Assembly: GCA_964582225.1 (NCBI GenBank)
Contig: CAZORA010000043.1
Coordinates: 1-20,742, forward strand
Source: Dokdonella_A sp964582225
GTDB taxonomy: Bacteria > Pseudomonadota > Gammaproteobacteria > Xanthomonadales > Rhodanobacteraceae
Direction: 5' to 3'
DNA: 20,742 bases
The notes beneath the pieces were generated by a model that had not been told where the DNA came from, made no database searches, and saw only the letters and a list, made by a program, of their open reading frames with translations. Made by a program: the position numbers and the translations under genes. Positions 1 to 6,917 of the stretch are shown here, in pieces. Position 1 is the first letter of the stretch; the number at the start of each line of letters is the position of its first letter.

Positions 1-1163
1 AAGTCGTGCTGCGCATCAGCGACGACGGCCGCGGCATGGATCGCGAGGCGATCCGCGCACAGGCCATCGAGCGCGGTCTGCTGAAGCCCGGCGTCGATCT
101 CTCCGACAGCGACCTGTACGGATTCATTCTCGAGCCCGGTTTTTCGACCGCGCGCGAGCTGACCCAGCTCGCGGGCCGCGGCGTCGGCATGGACGTCGTG
201 CACAATGAGATCAAGCAGCTCGGCGGCTCGCTCTCGATCGAGTCGACGGCCGGGCGCGGCACGAGCTTCACCATCCGCCTGCCGTTTACCCTGGCGGTCA
301 CCCAGGCGATCCTGGTGCGCCTGGGCGAGAGCGTATACGCCATCCCCATGTCCTCGGTGCAGGGTGTGGCGCGCATCACCGCCGAGGAGCTGGAGCGCCG
401 CCTGAGCAGCGGAGACGCGCACCTCCTGTATGGCAGCGAGGAATACAACATCCACGATCTGGCGCAGCTGCTCGGCGTGTCGCGCACCCGCGCGGCGCTT
501 GCCGACGACGTGCAGATTCCGCTGCTTCTGACCCGCAGCGGCGACCAGCGTTCGGCGATCCGCATCGATGACGTGGTCGGCTCGCGCGAAGTCGTGGTGA
601 AGTCCGTCGGTCCGCAGGCGAGTTCGGTGCCGGGCATCTTCGGCGCCACCATCATGGGCGACGGTGCGGTTGTCATCATTCTCGACCCGGCGCCCCTGGT
701 GCGACGTCTGGTGGCACTGCAGGCGCACGCCCGTGACCAGGGTGTGGAGATGGTTGCGCCGGTGGCGCCCGAGCCGGAAGTACGCCGCAAGTCCCTGGTC
801 ATGGTGGTCGACGACTCGATCACCATGCGCAAGGTCACCACGCGCGTGCTGGAGCGTGCGGACTTCGAGGTCGCAACCGCGAAGGATGGCCTGGACGCAG
901 TGGAGAAACTGCAGGACCTGGTGCCGGACCTGCTGCTGCTCGATATCGAAATGCCGCGCATGGACGGCTACGAGCTCGCGATCTACATGCGCAACGACCC
1001 GCGCCTGCGGCAGATTCCAATCATCATGATCACCTCGCGTACTGGCGAAAAGCATCGCCAGCGAGCCGCCGAAGTGGGCGTCAAGCGCTATCTCGGCAAG
1101 CCCTACCAGGAAGACGACCTGCTTCGCGAAGTTCACGAGGCACTGGAGACCGAGCGTGTCTGA
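1..1163 (+). CDS. chpA: Hybrid chemotaxis histidine kinase ChpA/PilL, C-terminal part
   Basis: This is the 3' end of a CheA-type hybrid kinase; the gene begins before the window and the first whole codon is at 3. In order it shows the end of the HATPase domain (N/G1-like DDGRGMD at once, the PGFSTA stretch near 130-150, then GRGVGMDVV near 175-200), a CheW-like P5 regulatory domain (about 280-720), a short linker, and a C-terminal receiver (about 795-1150). The receiver has the acidic pair DD (810-815), the phospho-acceptor Asp in LLLDIEMP (942-944), and the Lys in LGKPY (1098-1100), so it looks functional. In this family the kinase drives type IV pilus chemosensory signalling. It is followed by chpB with an 8-base overlap and then chpC, the usual ChpA-ChpB-ChpC order. 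Phosphotransfer (Hpt) domains would lie upstream and cannot be seen. pilL is the alternative name. Confidence 0.93.
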   Translation, partial: VVLRISDDGRGMDREAIRAQAIERGLLKPGVDLSDSDLYGFILEPGFSTARELTQLAGRGVGMDVVHNEIKQLGGSLSIESTAGRGTSFTIRLPFTLAVTQAILVRLGESVYAIPMSSVQGVARITAEELERRLSSGDAHLLYGSEEYNIHDLAQLLGVSRTRAALADDVQIPLLLTRSGDQRSAIRIDDVVGSREVVVKSVGPQASSVPGIFGATIMGDGAVVIILDPAPLVRRLVALQAHARDQGVEMVAPVAPEPEVRRKSLVMVVDDSITMRKVTTRVLERADFEVATAKDGLDAVEKLQDLVPDLLLLDIEMPRMDGYELAIYMRNDPRLRQIPIIMITSRTGEKHRQRAAEVGVKRYLGKPYQEDDLLREVHEALETERV

Positions 1164-3102
1164 CTCTCCCGTCCCATCGGTTGCGGTGGCCCTGCTGCAT
1201 GGTGCGGAAGACGCCGGAACCTTGCGCAAGGCGATCGTCGCGAGTGGCGCCAAGATCGTGTTCGAAGCGGCGACGCGCGGCTTCGACCGCACGGGGCTGG
1301 ACCAATCGGTGCCGGACGTGGTGGTGGTGGATCTGCGCGATCCTGACGACGACGAGCTCGAGGAGCTCGACGCGCTGTTCGACCGCTATCCGGTGCTGTT
1401 CAACGACGGCGAGGCCTCAAGCCTGCTGTCGGGCTGGGATCTGGCCCGCTGGCAACGTCATCTGGGCGCGAAGATCGTCGGTGGCGGGGTCGATCCACCG
1501 CGGCCGGCCGATGCCGAGCCCGTCCCCGAGCCACAGCGTCCGCTGGTCGCGGAAGCGGCGTCCTCGAGCGAGATACCGGATGTCACGGCCGAGCCGGCGC
1601 GAGCTGGTTTCACCGCAGCCCTCGTCGACGCGGATTCCGCGGTGGTGCCGGAGGTCGAGTTGATGGCTGCCGACGCCGCGATCGCGCCAGAACCCGCCGG
1701 GGGCGTGGACGTCAGCGAGGATTCCGCGGAGCGCGTCGAAGCGCAGGTGGAGGAGCCGTCAGACGCCGAGGCGCTCGAGTTCGATTTGGATGACCTCGGC
1801 TTCGAGGTGCCGAGCCTCGAAGCCGCGCCTCCGCTGCCGTTAGGGGAGGCCTCCGCTGCACCGGAGATTGCGCCGAGCGAGACGGATCTTGCCACCGTCG
1901 AGGCGTTGCCGCGCGACGATTTTCTCGAAATCGACGCCACATCGCCTGACGCCGTGATCGATTCCTTGCTGCCGGCGTCAGCCGATTCCGCTGAGACAGC
2001 CGCCGCAGCGGAGGCATCGATCGATGAGCTCGACTTCGATATCCCGCTCGATGAGGTTTCCTCCGCTCTTGCGGAGCCCACGAGTGAGGCGCCCATCGCG
2101 GAGGATCCCGCGGCCGGCGTCGCGGCGCAGCTCGAATCTCCTGCGCTGTCTCTGGAGCACGACCCGGGCGTACCGGTGGAGGTCGAAGCCGCGACACTCA
2201 TCGGTTCTGCAGAGCCCGTCGAGAGCACGGCCGTGGCTCGTGAAGCCGAGGCGGGTCTGGAGGTACCAGAGTGGACGCTGGAAGACTTCGGCGTGGTCGA
2301 GGCCGCGGCTGAAACCCCGGTTCCCGGCGCTTCCGACGCCGCTGGGTTCGGTATCGAAACCGTCAAGCCCGCCGATTTTCTGGCGCCGCAAGTGGAAGAA
2401 GTCGTCGCCGCGCCGCATCTGCCGAGCGAGGGATTCAGCCTCGAGCTGGTTCCGCTCGAAGAAGCTGTCGCGCCGACCCGCGTCGGCGCGATCGTGCACG
2501 AGAGCCGACTCGAGTCCGGCAAGTCGGTTCGAGTCCAGCGTGTCTGGGTGCTCGGGGCCTCGATCGGCGGTCCCGAAGCATTGCGAGAATTCCTCGCCGG
2601 CATTCCGCACGACTATCCCGCCCTGTTCCTGCTGGTGCAGCATCTGGGCGGGGAATTTCTCGATTTGATGGCGCGCCAGTTGGCCAAGGCGACCGGCATG
2701 ATGGTGCGACAGCCGGAGCACGGGGATCGCGTCGGTCACGGCGAGATCCTGCTGGTGCCTGGCGGACGCGAGCTGTCGATCGACACGGGTGGGGTGGTCA
2801 TCATGCGCCAGGCGCCGGAGGAAGGGAGTTACTCCCCGTCGATCGACCGCATTCTGACCGCGATGGCCAATTCTTTTGGCGCCAACGCCGGGGCGATCAT
2901 CTTTTCCGGTGTGGGTGAAGATGCGGTGGAGGGCTGCCGCCATCTCGCTGACAAGGGCGGCCGCGTTTATCTGCAAAGCCCCGACAGCTGCGTGGTGAGC
3001 GCGATGGTCGAGGCGGTGCAGGCGACCGGCGTGGCGAGCTTCGTGGGCTCGCCGCGCGAGCTGGCGGAGCGCCTGTGCGCCGACCTTGGCCTCTCCACAT
3101 GA
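1156..3102 (+). CDS. chpB: ChpB-type protein-glutamate methylesterase with long acidic linker
   Basis: This is a CheB-family methylesterase/deamidase that would remove methyl groups from the pilus chemoreceptor. The start is GTG, overlapping the end of the kinase gene (GTGTCTGA). Residues about 8-110 form a receiver-like domain without the usual N-terminal acidic pair, so phosphorylation is doubtful. Residues about 115-450 are a low-complexity Ala/Glu/Pro/Asp linker. Residues about 460-645 are the catalytic domain, with Ser469 (GASIGG), His496 (LVQHL) and Asp589 (GVGED) at spacings (27 and 120) close to the E. coli CheB triad (26 and 122). Two residues next to the triad differ from E. coli CheB: Ile for Thr after the serine, and Val for Met in the GMG turn. 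At 648 residues it is much longer than E. coli CheB, nearly all of it linker. Family assignment is firm; pilus control is inferred from context. Confidence 0.9.
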   Translation: MSDSPVPSVAVALLHGAEDAGTLRKAIVASGAKIVFEAATRGFDRTGLDQSVPDVVVVDLRDPDDDELEELDALFDRYPVLFNDGEASSLLSGWDLARWQRHLGAKIVGGGVDPPRPADAEPVPEPQRPLVAEAASSSEIPDVTAEPARAGFTAALVDADSAVVPEVELMAADAAIAPEPAGGVDVSEDSAERVEAQVEEPSDAEALEFDLDDLGFEVPSLEAAPPLPLGEASAAPEIAPSETDLATVEALPRDDFLEIDATSPDAVIDSLLPASADSAETAAAAEASIDELDFDIPLDEVSSALAEPTSEAPIAEDPAAGVAAQLESPALSLEHDPGVPVEVEAATLIGSAEPVESTAVAREAEAGLEVPEWTLEDFGVVEAAAETPVPGASDAAGFGIETVKPADFLAPQVEEVVAAPHLPSEGFSLELVPLEEAVAPTRVGAIVHESRLESGKSVRVQRVWVLGASIGGPEALREFLAGIPHDYPALFLLVQHLGGEFLDLMARQLAKATGMMVRQPEHGDRVGHGEILLVPGGRELSIDTGGVVIMRQAPEEGSYSPSIDRILTAMANSFGANAGAIIFSGVGEDAVEGCRHLADKGGRVYLQSPDSCVVSAMVEAVQATGVASFVGSPRELAERLCADLGLST

Positions 3103-3109
3103 CGGGACC

Positions 3110-3131
3110 GGTTCGAGCGGAGCAGCGAACC
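3110..3131 (+). other. Inverted repeat between chpB and chpC
   Basis: GGTTCG (3110-3115) and CGAACC (3126-3131) are perfect 6-base complements separated by 10 bases in the 64-base spacer between chpB and chpC. No T-run follows, so it is not a classical terminator. It could be an mRNA stem that tunes chpC expression, or chance. Confidence 0.3.
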
Positions 3132-3166
3132 TCGCGCGCCGCGAGCATTGACTGAAGGGGACCAGG

Positions 3167-3634
3167 ATGAGCGAACTGCCGCGCGAGATTCGAGGCGTGA
3201 TGATCCCGATCACCGATGGCCGCGTGCTGCTGCCGAACGCCACGGTGGCCGAAGTGATTACCTACACCCGCGCCGAGCCGGTGCCGAATGCGCCGGCCTG
3301 GCTGCTTGGGCGCGTGGCCTGGCGCGGCTGGCGGCTGCCGCTGATCTCGCTTCCGGTGCTGACCGGCGCGGTCGCCGAGGAAAGCCAGACCAACGCTCGC
3401 GTTGCGGTGCTCAAGGCGCTCGGCGGCCACGCCGACATGCCGTTTCTGGCGCTTCTGGCGCAAGGCTTCCCGCGCCTGACCACGATCACCCAGGATCTGC
3501 TGCTCGCCACCAGCGACGAGCAGCCGCATGCGGCCGGAGTCCGCGCCGAAGTGCTGGTGCGCGACGATCCGGCGGTCATTCCCGATCTCGACATCATCGA
3601 ATCGATGATCGTCGAGGCGCTGGCCGCCGTCTGA
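3167..3634 (+). CDS. chpC: ChpC, CheW-like chemotaxis adaptor
   Basis: This 155-residue protein has the look of the ChpC branch of CheW-like adaptors: an early stretch reading out 'GVMIPITDGRVLLPNATVAE', then the LLGRVAWRGWRLPLISL strand pair typical of CheW subdomains, and an acidic C-terminal helix. Such proteins couple receptors to the ChpA kinase at the membrane. The ATG is preceded by AAGGGGA (3155-3161), a good ribosome site five bases away, which fixes the start. It is the last gene of the chemosensory operon here: a convergent gene starts 24 bases after its stop. The symbol rests on context after chpA and chpB as much as on sequence; a generic CheW-domain protein is the alternative. 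Confidence 0.82.
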   Translation: MSELPREIRGVMIPITDGRVLLPNATVAEVITYTRAEPVPNAPAWLLGRVAWRGWRLPLISLPVLTGAVAEESQTNARVAVLKALGGHADMPFLALLAQGFPRLTTITQDLLLATSDEQPHAAGVRAEVLVRDDPAVIPDLDIIESMIVEALAAV

Positions 3635-3636
3635 GC

Positions 3637-3657
3637 GAGCCGGCCTGGCGGGGGCTC
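3637..3657. terminator. Possible weak bidirectional terminator hairpin
   Basis: GAGCC (3637-3641) pairs with GGCTC (3653-3657) in the 24-base gap between two convergent genes. The stem is only five pairs and there is no clear T-run on either side beyond a TCTT on the plus strand. Position, more than structure, suggests a terminator. Confidence 0.22.
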
Positions 3658-3658
3658 T

Positions 3659-4093
3659 TCAACGGCCCAACCGCACCACTTTGGTGCGCGCCGCGAGATC
3701 GTGCCAGGCGCGCCGTTCGGCATCCAGCAGGCACCACAGGAAGCCCACGCCGAGCGCCGCCAACGAGAGCAGCGCGACTGTGAAGCGCAGCAGCAGCTGC
3801 GCCCGCGTCGGCGTGCCATCCTCGCCGATCAGTCGAATGCGCCAGGCGCGCATGCCGATGGTCTGGCCGCCGAGGCGCCAGGAGGCGAGGAAGTAGCCGG
3901 CGCTGACCACGAGCAGCGCGGCCTGCAGGCCGTGGCGATACAGCGGTGGGGGATGTGCGGGGTCGATCTCCCCGTGCACGGCGAAGAGCCCCAGCGCCGC
4001 CGTCAGCATCCACAGCGCGCCCAGCGGGAAGAGGTCGTAAAGCAGGGCGGCAAGGCGCCGCCAGAGCGGCGCGGGGCGAGAATCTTCGTGCAT
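3659..4093 (-). CDS. RDD family membrane protein
   Basis: This is a minus-strand gene of 144 residues if started at the ATG at 4093. The reading frame stays open to 4219, but the extra 42 residues are charged, carry no hydrophobic segment and run into the xerD 5' end, so the inner start is preferred. The RDD signature is visible: Arg12/Arg13 and Asp20 in the first hydrophobic helix (RRLAALLYD), and later GGQTIGMRAWRIRLI before the next helix. Three or four hydrophobic segments are present (about 14-38, 55-73, 100-122). RDD proteins are small inner-membrane proteins, some linked to ion transport; no function can be assigned here. It converges on chpC and diverges from xerD. No convincing Shine-Dalgarno is visible; a TACCAT at 4108-4103 could be a -10 box with an almost leaderless transcript. 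Confidence 0.82.
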   Translation of the reverse strand: MHEDSRPAPLWRRLAALLYDLFPLGALWMLTAALGLFAVHGEIDPAHPPPLYRHGLQAALLVVSAGYFLASWRLGGQTIGMRAWRIRLIGEDGTPTRAQLLLRFTVALLSLAALGVGFLWCLLDAERRAWHDLAARTKVVRLGR

Positions 4094-4116
4094 GGGGCGG
4101 CGATGGTAGCCACTCT

Positions 4117-4130
4117 TGCGGCGTGCCGCA
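4117..4130. promoter_or_regulatory. Palindrome in the RDD/xerD divergent intergenic region
   Basis: TGCGGC-GT-GCCGCA is a perfect inverted repeat (6+2+6) inside the 110-base region from which the RDD gene and xerD are divergently transcribed. It lies near the likely minus-strand start site and about 35 bases before the xerD -10 motif. That position would suit an operator, but GC-rich DNA yields such palindromes by chance. Confidence 0.25.
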
Positions 4131-4153
4131 GCAGTGCGAACCGGGCCGCGGCC

Positions 4154-4171
4154 GACCGGCGTGCCACAATG
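4154..4171 (+). promoter_or_regulatory. Candidate extended -10 promoter of xerD
   Basis: The 18 bases GACCGGCGTGCCACAATG contain TG-C-CACAAT, an extended -10 element (hexamer 4165-4170, four of six bases match TATAAT). A start site near 4177 would leave a leader of about 27 bases before the GTG at 4204. No good -35 box lies at 17 bases, as expected for extended -10 promoters. The same 18 bases with one change recur before the first dsbC gene. Confidence 0.45.
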
Positions 4172-4203
4172 CTCGGCAACCTTTTCGTTCTGGCCTTGCG
4201 TGC

Positions 4204-5112
4204 GTGGAGTCGACGGCACTCATCGAACGCTTTCTGGAGCAGCAGTGGGCCGAGCTCGGCCTAGCCACCAACACGCTGGTGAGCTATCGACGCGACCTCG
4301 AGGCGTTCGCGCGCTGGCAGGTGGAGCATCAAGCGTCGATGGACTCCGCAGATCGCGCGGCCCTGCAGCGCTTTCTGGCCGCGCGTAGTCGCTCGGGCGG
4401 CCGCAGCGGCCGCGGCTACGCAGCGCGTTCGAACGCACGCCTGCTGTCCTGCTTGAGGCACTTCTATCGTTGGCTCGCCCGAGACGGAGGAATTGCCGAG
4501 GATCCGACCCTGCTGGTCGACGCTCCGCGGCTGCCGCGCGGCCTGCCAAAGGCGCTGTCTGAAACGGAAATCGAATCCCTGCTGCGGGCGCCGCCGGAAA
4601 CGCCGCTCGGCCTGCGCGATCGCGCCATGCTGGAGCTGATGTATGCGACGGGGCTACGCGTCAGCGAGCTCGTCGGCCTTGTCGCGGCTCAGGTCAACCT
4701 GCGTCAGGGCGTGCTGCGCGTGACCGGCAAGGGAGGGAAGGAGCGCCTGGTGCCGCTCGGCGAGGAGGCGGCGCACTGGCTCGCCCGCTACGTGGCCGAG
4801 GCGCGTCCGCAGCTGCTCAAGGGCGCGGCGTGCGATGCCCTGTTCGTCAGCAGTCGACGCGCGGCGCTAAGCCGACAGATGTTCTGGGTTCTGGTGAAGA
4901 ACCATGCGCGAAGCGTCGGTCTTCCCGCCGCGCGCGTCTCACCGCACGTGCTGCGACACTCCTTTGCGACCCATCTTCTGAACCACGGCGCCGACCTGCG
5001 CGCGCTGCAGATGATGCTCGGCCACAGCTCGCTCACGACCACCCAGATTTACACCCTGGTTGCTCGCGAGGGGCTCAAGCGCCTGCATGCGCGCCACCAC
5101 CCGCGCGGCTGA
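4204..5112 (+). CDS. xerD: Tyrosine recombinase XerD
   Basis: XerD acts with XerC and FtsK to resolve chromosome dimers at dif. From the GTG at 4204 it is 302 residues (E. coli XerD is 298). The frame is open further upstream, but that would overlap the divergent RDD gene and adds no conserved sequence. Residues about 1-100 are the SAM-like DNA-binding domain; the catalytic domain has all six active residues: Arg152 (GLRVSEL), Lys176 (GKGGKER), His248 and Arg251 (HVLRH), His274 (LGHS) and nucleophile Tyr283 (TTQIYT), each exactly four positions on from the E. coli numbering. The C-terminal HARHHPRG closely matches the XerD-type ending and argues against XerC. A 172-base gap separates it from dsbC, which has its own candidate promoter. 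Confidence 0.96.
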   Translation: MESTALIERFLEQQWAELGLATNTLVSYRRDLEAFARWQVEHQASMDSADRAALQRFLAARSRSGGRSGRGYAARSNARLLSCLRHFYRWLARDGGIAEDPTLLVDAPRLPRGLPKALSETEIESLLRAPPETPLGLRDRAMLELMYATGLRVSELVGLVAAQVNLRQGVLRVTGKGGKERLVPLGEEAAHWLARYVAEARPQLLKGAACDALFVSSRRAALSRQMFWVLVKNHARSVGLPAARVSPHVLRHSFATHLLNHGADLRALQMMLGHSSLTTTQIYTLVAREGLKRLHARHHPRG

Positions 5113-5154
5113 ATGGCGGTGGCTGTCCCGTTGCGCGTCTGCTTTCGCACGTCT

Positions 5155-5172
5155 GACCGGCGTGCCAGAATG
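5155..5172 (+). promoter_or_regulatory. Candidate extended -10 promoter of the dsbC pair
   Basis: The 18 bases GACCGGCGTGCCAGAATG differ by one base from the motif upstream of xerD. They hold TG-C-CAGAAT (hexamer 5166-5171, four of six to consensus). No strong -35 is seen; TTTCGC at 5143-5148 is at the right distance but a poor match. The implied leader before the ATG at 5285 is about 107 bases. Confidence 0.42.
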
Positions 5173-5284
5173 ACGCGTCGTACCGGAACCAACGCAACGT
5201 CGCGCGGTCGAAGCGAAGCTTGCTGTTTCTGTCGACCCTTGATTCGGTGCCAGATGCGCCGTTTTCCGCTGCCGCGAGGTTGCC

Positions 5285-6028
5285 ATGTCCTACCGCTCGT
5301 CCATGCTTCCGCTCGCGACGATCCTGCTTGCCGGCACGGTTGCCGCAGCCGATCCTAGCGCCACCGTGCGCGCGGCGCTGCAGGCGCTGACGCCGAACGT
5401 TCAAGTCGAGACCGTGCAGGAGTCGGTCGTGCCGGGATTCTACGAAGCGCTGGCCGGCGGCCAGTTCGTCTATGTGAGCAAGGACGGCCGCTTCGTCCTC
5501 GATGGCAGCGCCTTCGACGTGGCCGGCCGCCGCGATCTCGGCGCGGAGACCCGCGCGCGCATGCGCAAGAGCGCGCTGGAGCGGGTCGGGCCGGACAAGC
5601 GGATCGTGTTCGCGCCGGAGAAATCGATTCCAACGCGGCATACGATCACCGTGTTCACCGACCCCGACTGCCCGTTCTGCCGTCGCTTCCACCAGCAGAT
5701 TGCGCAGTACAACGCGCAGGGCATCGCGGTAGACTACCTGCTGTTTCCGCTTTCGATTCACCCGGAAGCCGACCGCAAGTCGCAGGCAGTATGGTGCTCG
5801 AGCGACCGCGTGAGCGCGTTCAATCGGGCAATGGCCGGACAGGACCCCGGCAAGGCGAGCTGCCCGAACCCGGTATCCGAGCTGGCGCGGTTCGGCAAGT
5901 CGTTGGGCATCGGCGGAACGCCCACCATCCTCGCCAGCGACGGCACCCAGATCCCGCCACAGCTTGCGGCCTCGCCAGCCCAGCTCGCAGCCGAACTCGA
6001 CCGGCTCGCCGTCGCCCATCGTCATTGA
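5285..6028 (+). CDS. dsbC: DsbC-type thiol:disulfide isomerase, first copy (CPFC)
   Basis: This periplasmic disulfide isomerase (247 residues; DsbC-family length) begins with a signal peptide (residues 1-22, ending VAAA before DP). Residues about 25-85 match the DsbC N-terminal dimerisation domain, with the GGQFVYVSKDGRF turn. The thioredoxin domain carries the redox pair C129-P-F-C132 and the cis-proline in GGTP (Pro213). A second cysteine pair, Cys171 and Cys193, has the 22-residue spacing of the structural disulfide in E. coli DsbC. GAGG at 5276-5279 is the ribosome site. Eleven bases after the stop a paralogue begins, probably in the same transcript. The CPFC centre is unlike the CGYC of E. 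coli DsbC, so a different redox potential or partner is possible. DsbG-like function is the main alternative. Confidence 0.9.
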   Translation: MSYRSSMLPLATILLAGTVAAADPSATVRAALQALTPNVQVETVQESVVPGFYEALAGGQFVYVSKDGRFVLDGSAFDVAGRRDLGAETRARMRKSALERVGPDKRIVFAPEKSIPTRHTITVFTDPDCPFCRRFHQQIAQYNAQGIAVDYLLFPLSIHPEADRKSQAVWCSSDRVSAFNRAMAGQDPGKASCPNPVSELARFGKSLGIGGTPTILASDGTQIPPQLAASPAQLAAELDRLAVAHRH

Positions 6029-6039
6029 GGTTCTCGTCC

Positions 6040-6816
6040 ATGTATCCAGCGTCCGATGTTTCACGTTCCGCTGCCCGCCAGCTCGCGACTTTCGCCCTGC
6101 CCGTTGTGGCGGCACTCGTGCTGCTGCCGGTTTCCGCAGCCGAGTCGACTGCCGACGCGGTTGTTCGCGCCGCGGTGCAGTCGCTGGCGCCCCAGGTGAA
6201 GATCGAACTGGTCGAAGCGGCGCCGCTGCCGGGCTTCCGCCAAGTGATGGCCGGCGGCCAACTGCTCTACGTGAGCGATGACGGCAAGTACCTGCTGCAG
6301 GGAACGCTCTATGACACCAAGGCCAAGCGCGATCTGACCGCTGCGCGAGTAGCGGTGGAGAATCGCGCGAAGGTCGACGCCGTGCCGCAGAGCGAGCGCA
6401 TCGTTTTCGCGCCCTCCGGTAAGCCGAAGTACAAGGTCACGGTTTTTACCGACATCGACTGCGGCTTCTGCCGCAAGCTGCACTCGGAAATCGCCGAGAT
6501 CAACCAGCGTGGGATCGAGGTCGACTACCTGTTCTTCCCGCGCAGCGGCCCCGGTACGCCGTCCTACGACAAGGCGGTTTCGGTGTGGTGCGCGGACGAT
6601 CCGAAAGCAACCCTGACCGCCGCAAAGGCCGGCGTCGAGCCCAAGCCGCTCAAATGCGACAATCCGGTTGCCGCGCAGTTCGAACTCGGTCAGGAAATCG
6701 GCGTCAATGGGACGCCGACGGTGCTCGCCGCCGACGGCACGAAGCTGGGCGGCTACCTGCCGCCGGACCAGCTTCTGGCGAGGCTCCAGGCGCTGAACGC
6801 ACCCGGCACGAACTGA
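6040..6816 (+). CDS. DsbC-type thiol:disulfide isomerase, second copy (CGFC)
   Basis: This is a paralogue of the preceding gene, 258 residues from the ATG at 6040. The frame is open upstream but overlaps the first dsbC; GAGG at 6027-6030, shared with that gene's stop region, supports this start. The signal peptide is longer (residues 1-34, ending VSAA). The N-terminal domain has the same GGQLLYVSDDGKY turn. The thioredoxin domain carries C141-G-F-C144, cis-Pro226 in NGTP, and Cys184/Cys206 at 22-residue spacing. Over the 34 residues around the active site, 22 are identical to the first copy, so the pair is an old tandem duplication rather than a recent one. CGFC is nearer the E. coli DsbC centre (CGYC), so this copy may be the classical isomerase. 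Confidence 0.9.
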   Translation: MYPASDVSRSAARQLATFALPVVAALVLLPVSAAESTADAVVRAAVQSLAPQVKIELVEAAPLPGFRQVMAGGQLLYVSDDGKYLLQGTLYDTKAKRDLTAARVAVENRAKVDAVPQSERIVFAPSGKPKYKVTVFTDIDCGFCRKLHSEIAEINQRGIEVDYLFFPRSGPGTPSYDKAVSVWCADDPKATLTAAKAGVEPKPLKCDNPVAAQFELGQEIGVNGTPTVLAADGTKLGGYLPPDQLLARLQALNAPGTN

Positions 6817-6882
6817 GCGCGGTTCGCTCCGCGCGTCGTCATCCGCGGGCTTGCGCGACGGCCGCAGGAGCGGCGCCTGCGC

Positions 6883-6888
6883 TATCAT
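6883..6888 (+). promoter_or_regulatory. Possible -10 box of purL
   Basis: TATCAT matches five of six bases of the sigma-70 -10 consensus and lies 30 bases before the purL start, implying a leader of roughly 23 bases. I see no good -35 at 16-18 bases upstream. The 101-base dsbC2-purL gap holds no hairpin clear enough to call a terminator. Confidence 0.35.
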
Positions 6889-6917
6889 GGGCGGCTGATC
6901 TTTCGGTCGCTTTGCCC

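Noticed and set aside
1978..3243. A 421-codon minus-strand open frame opposite chpB and chpC
   Set aside because: It is antisense to the CheB catalytic domain and chpC, has no recognisable motif and no ribosome site; a shadow of codon bias.
3946..4203. Upstream extension of xerD by about 86 residues
   Set aside because: It would run through the divergent RDD gene and its promoter region, adds Arg/Gly-rich sequence with no XerD similarity, and makes the protein far longer than the family.
4094..4219. N-terminal extension of the RDD protein from 4093 to 4219
   Set aside because: The extra residues are hydrophilic, unlike the family, and would overlap the xerD start and its candidate promoter.
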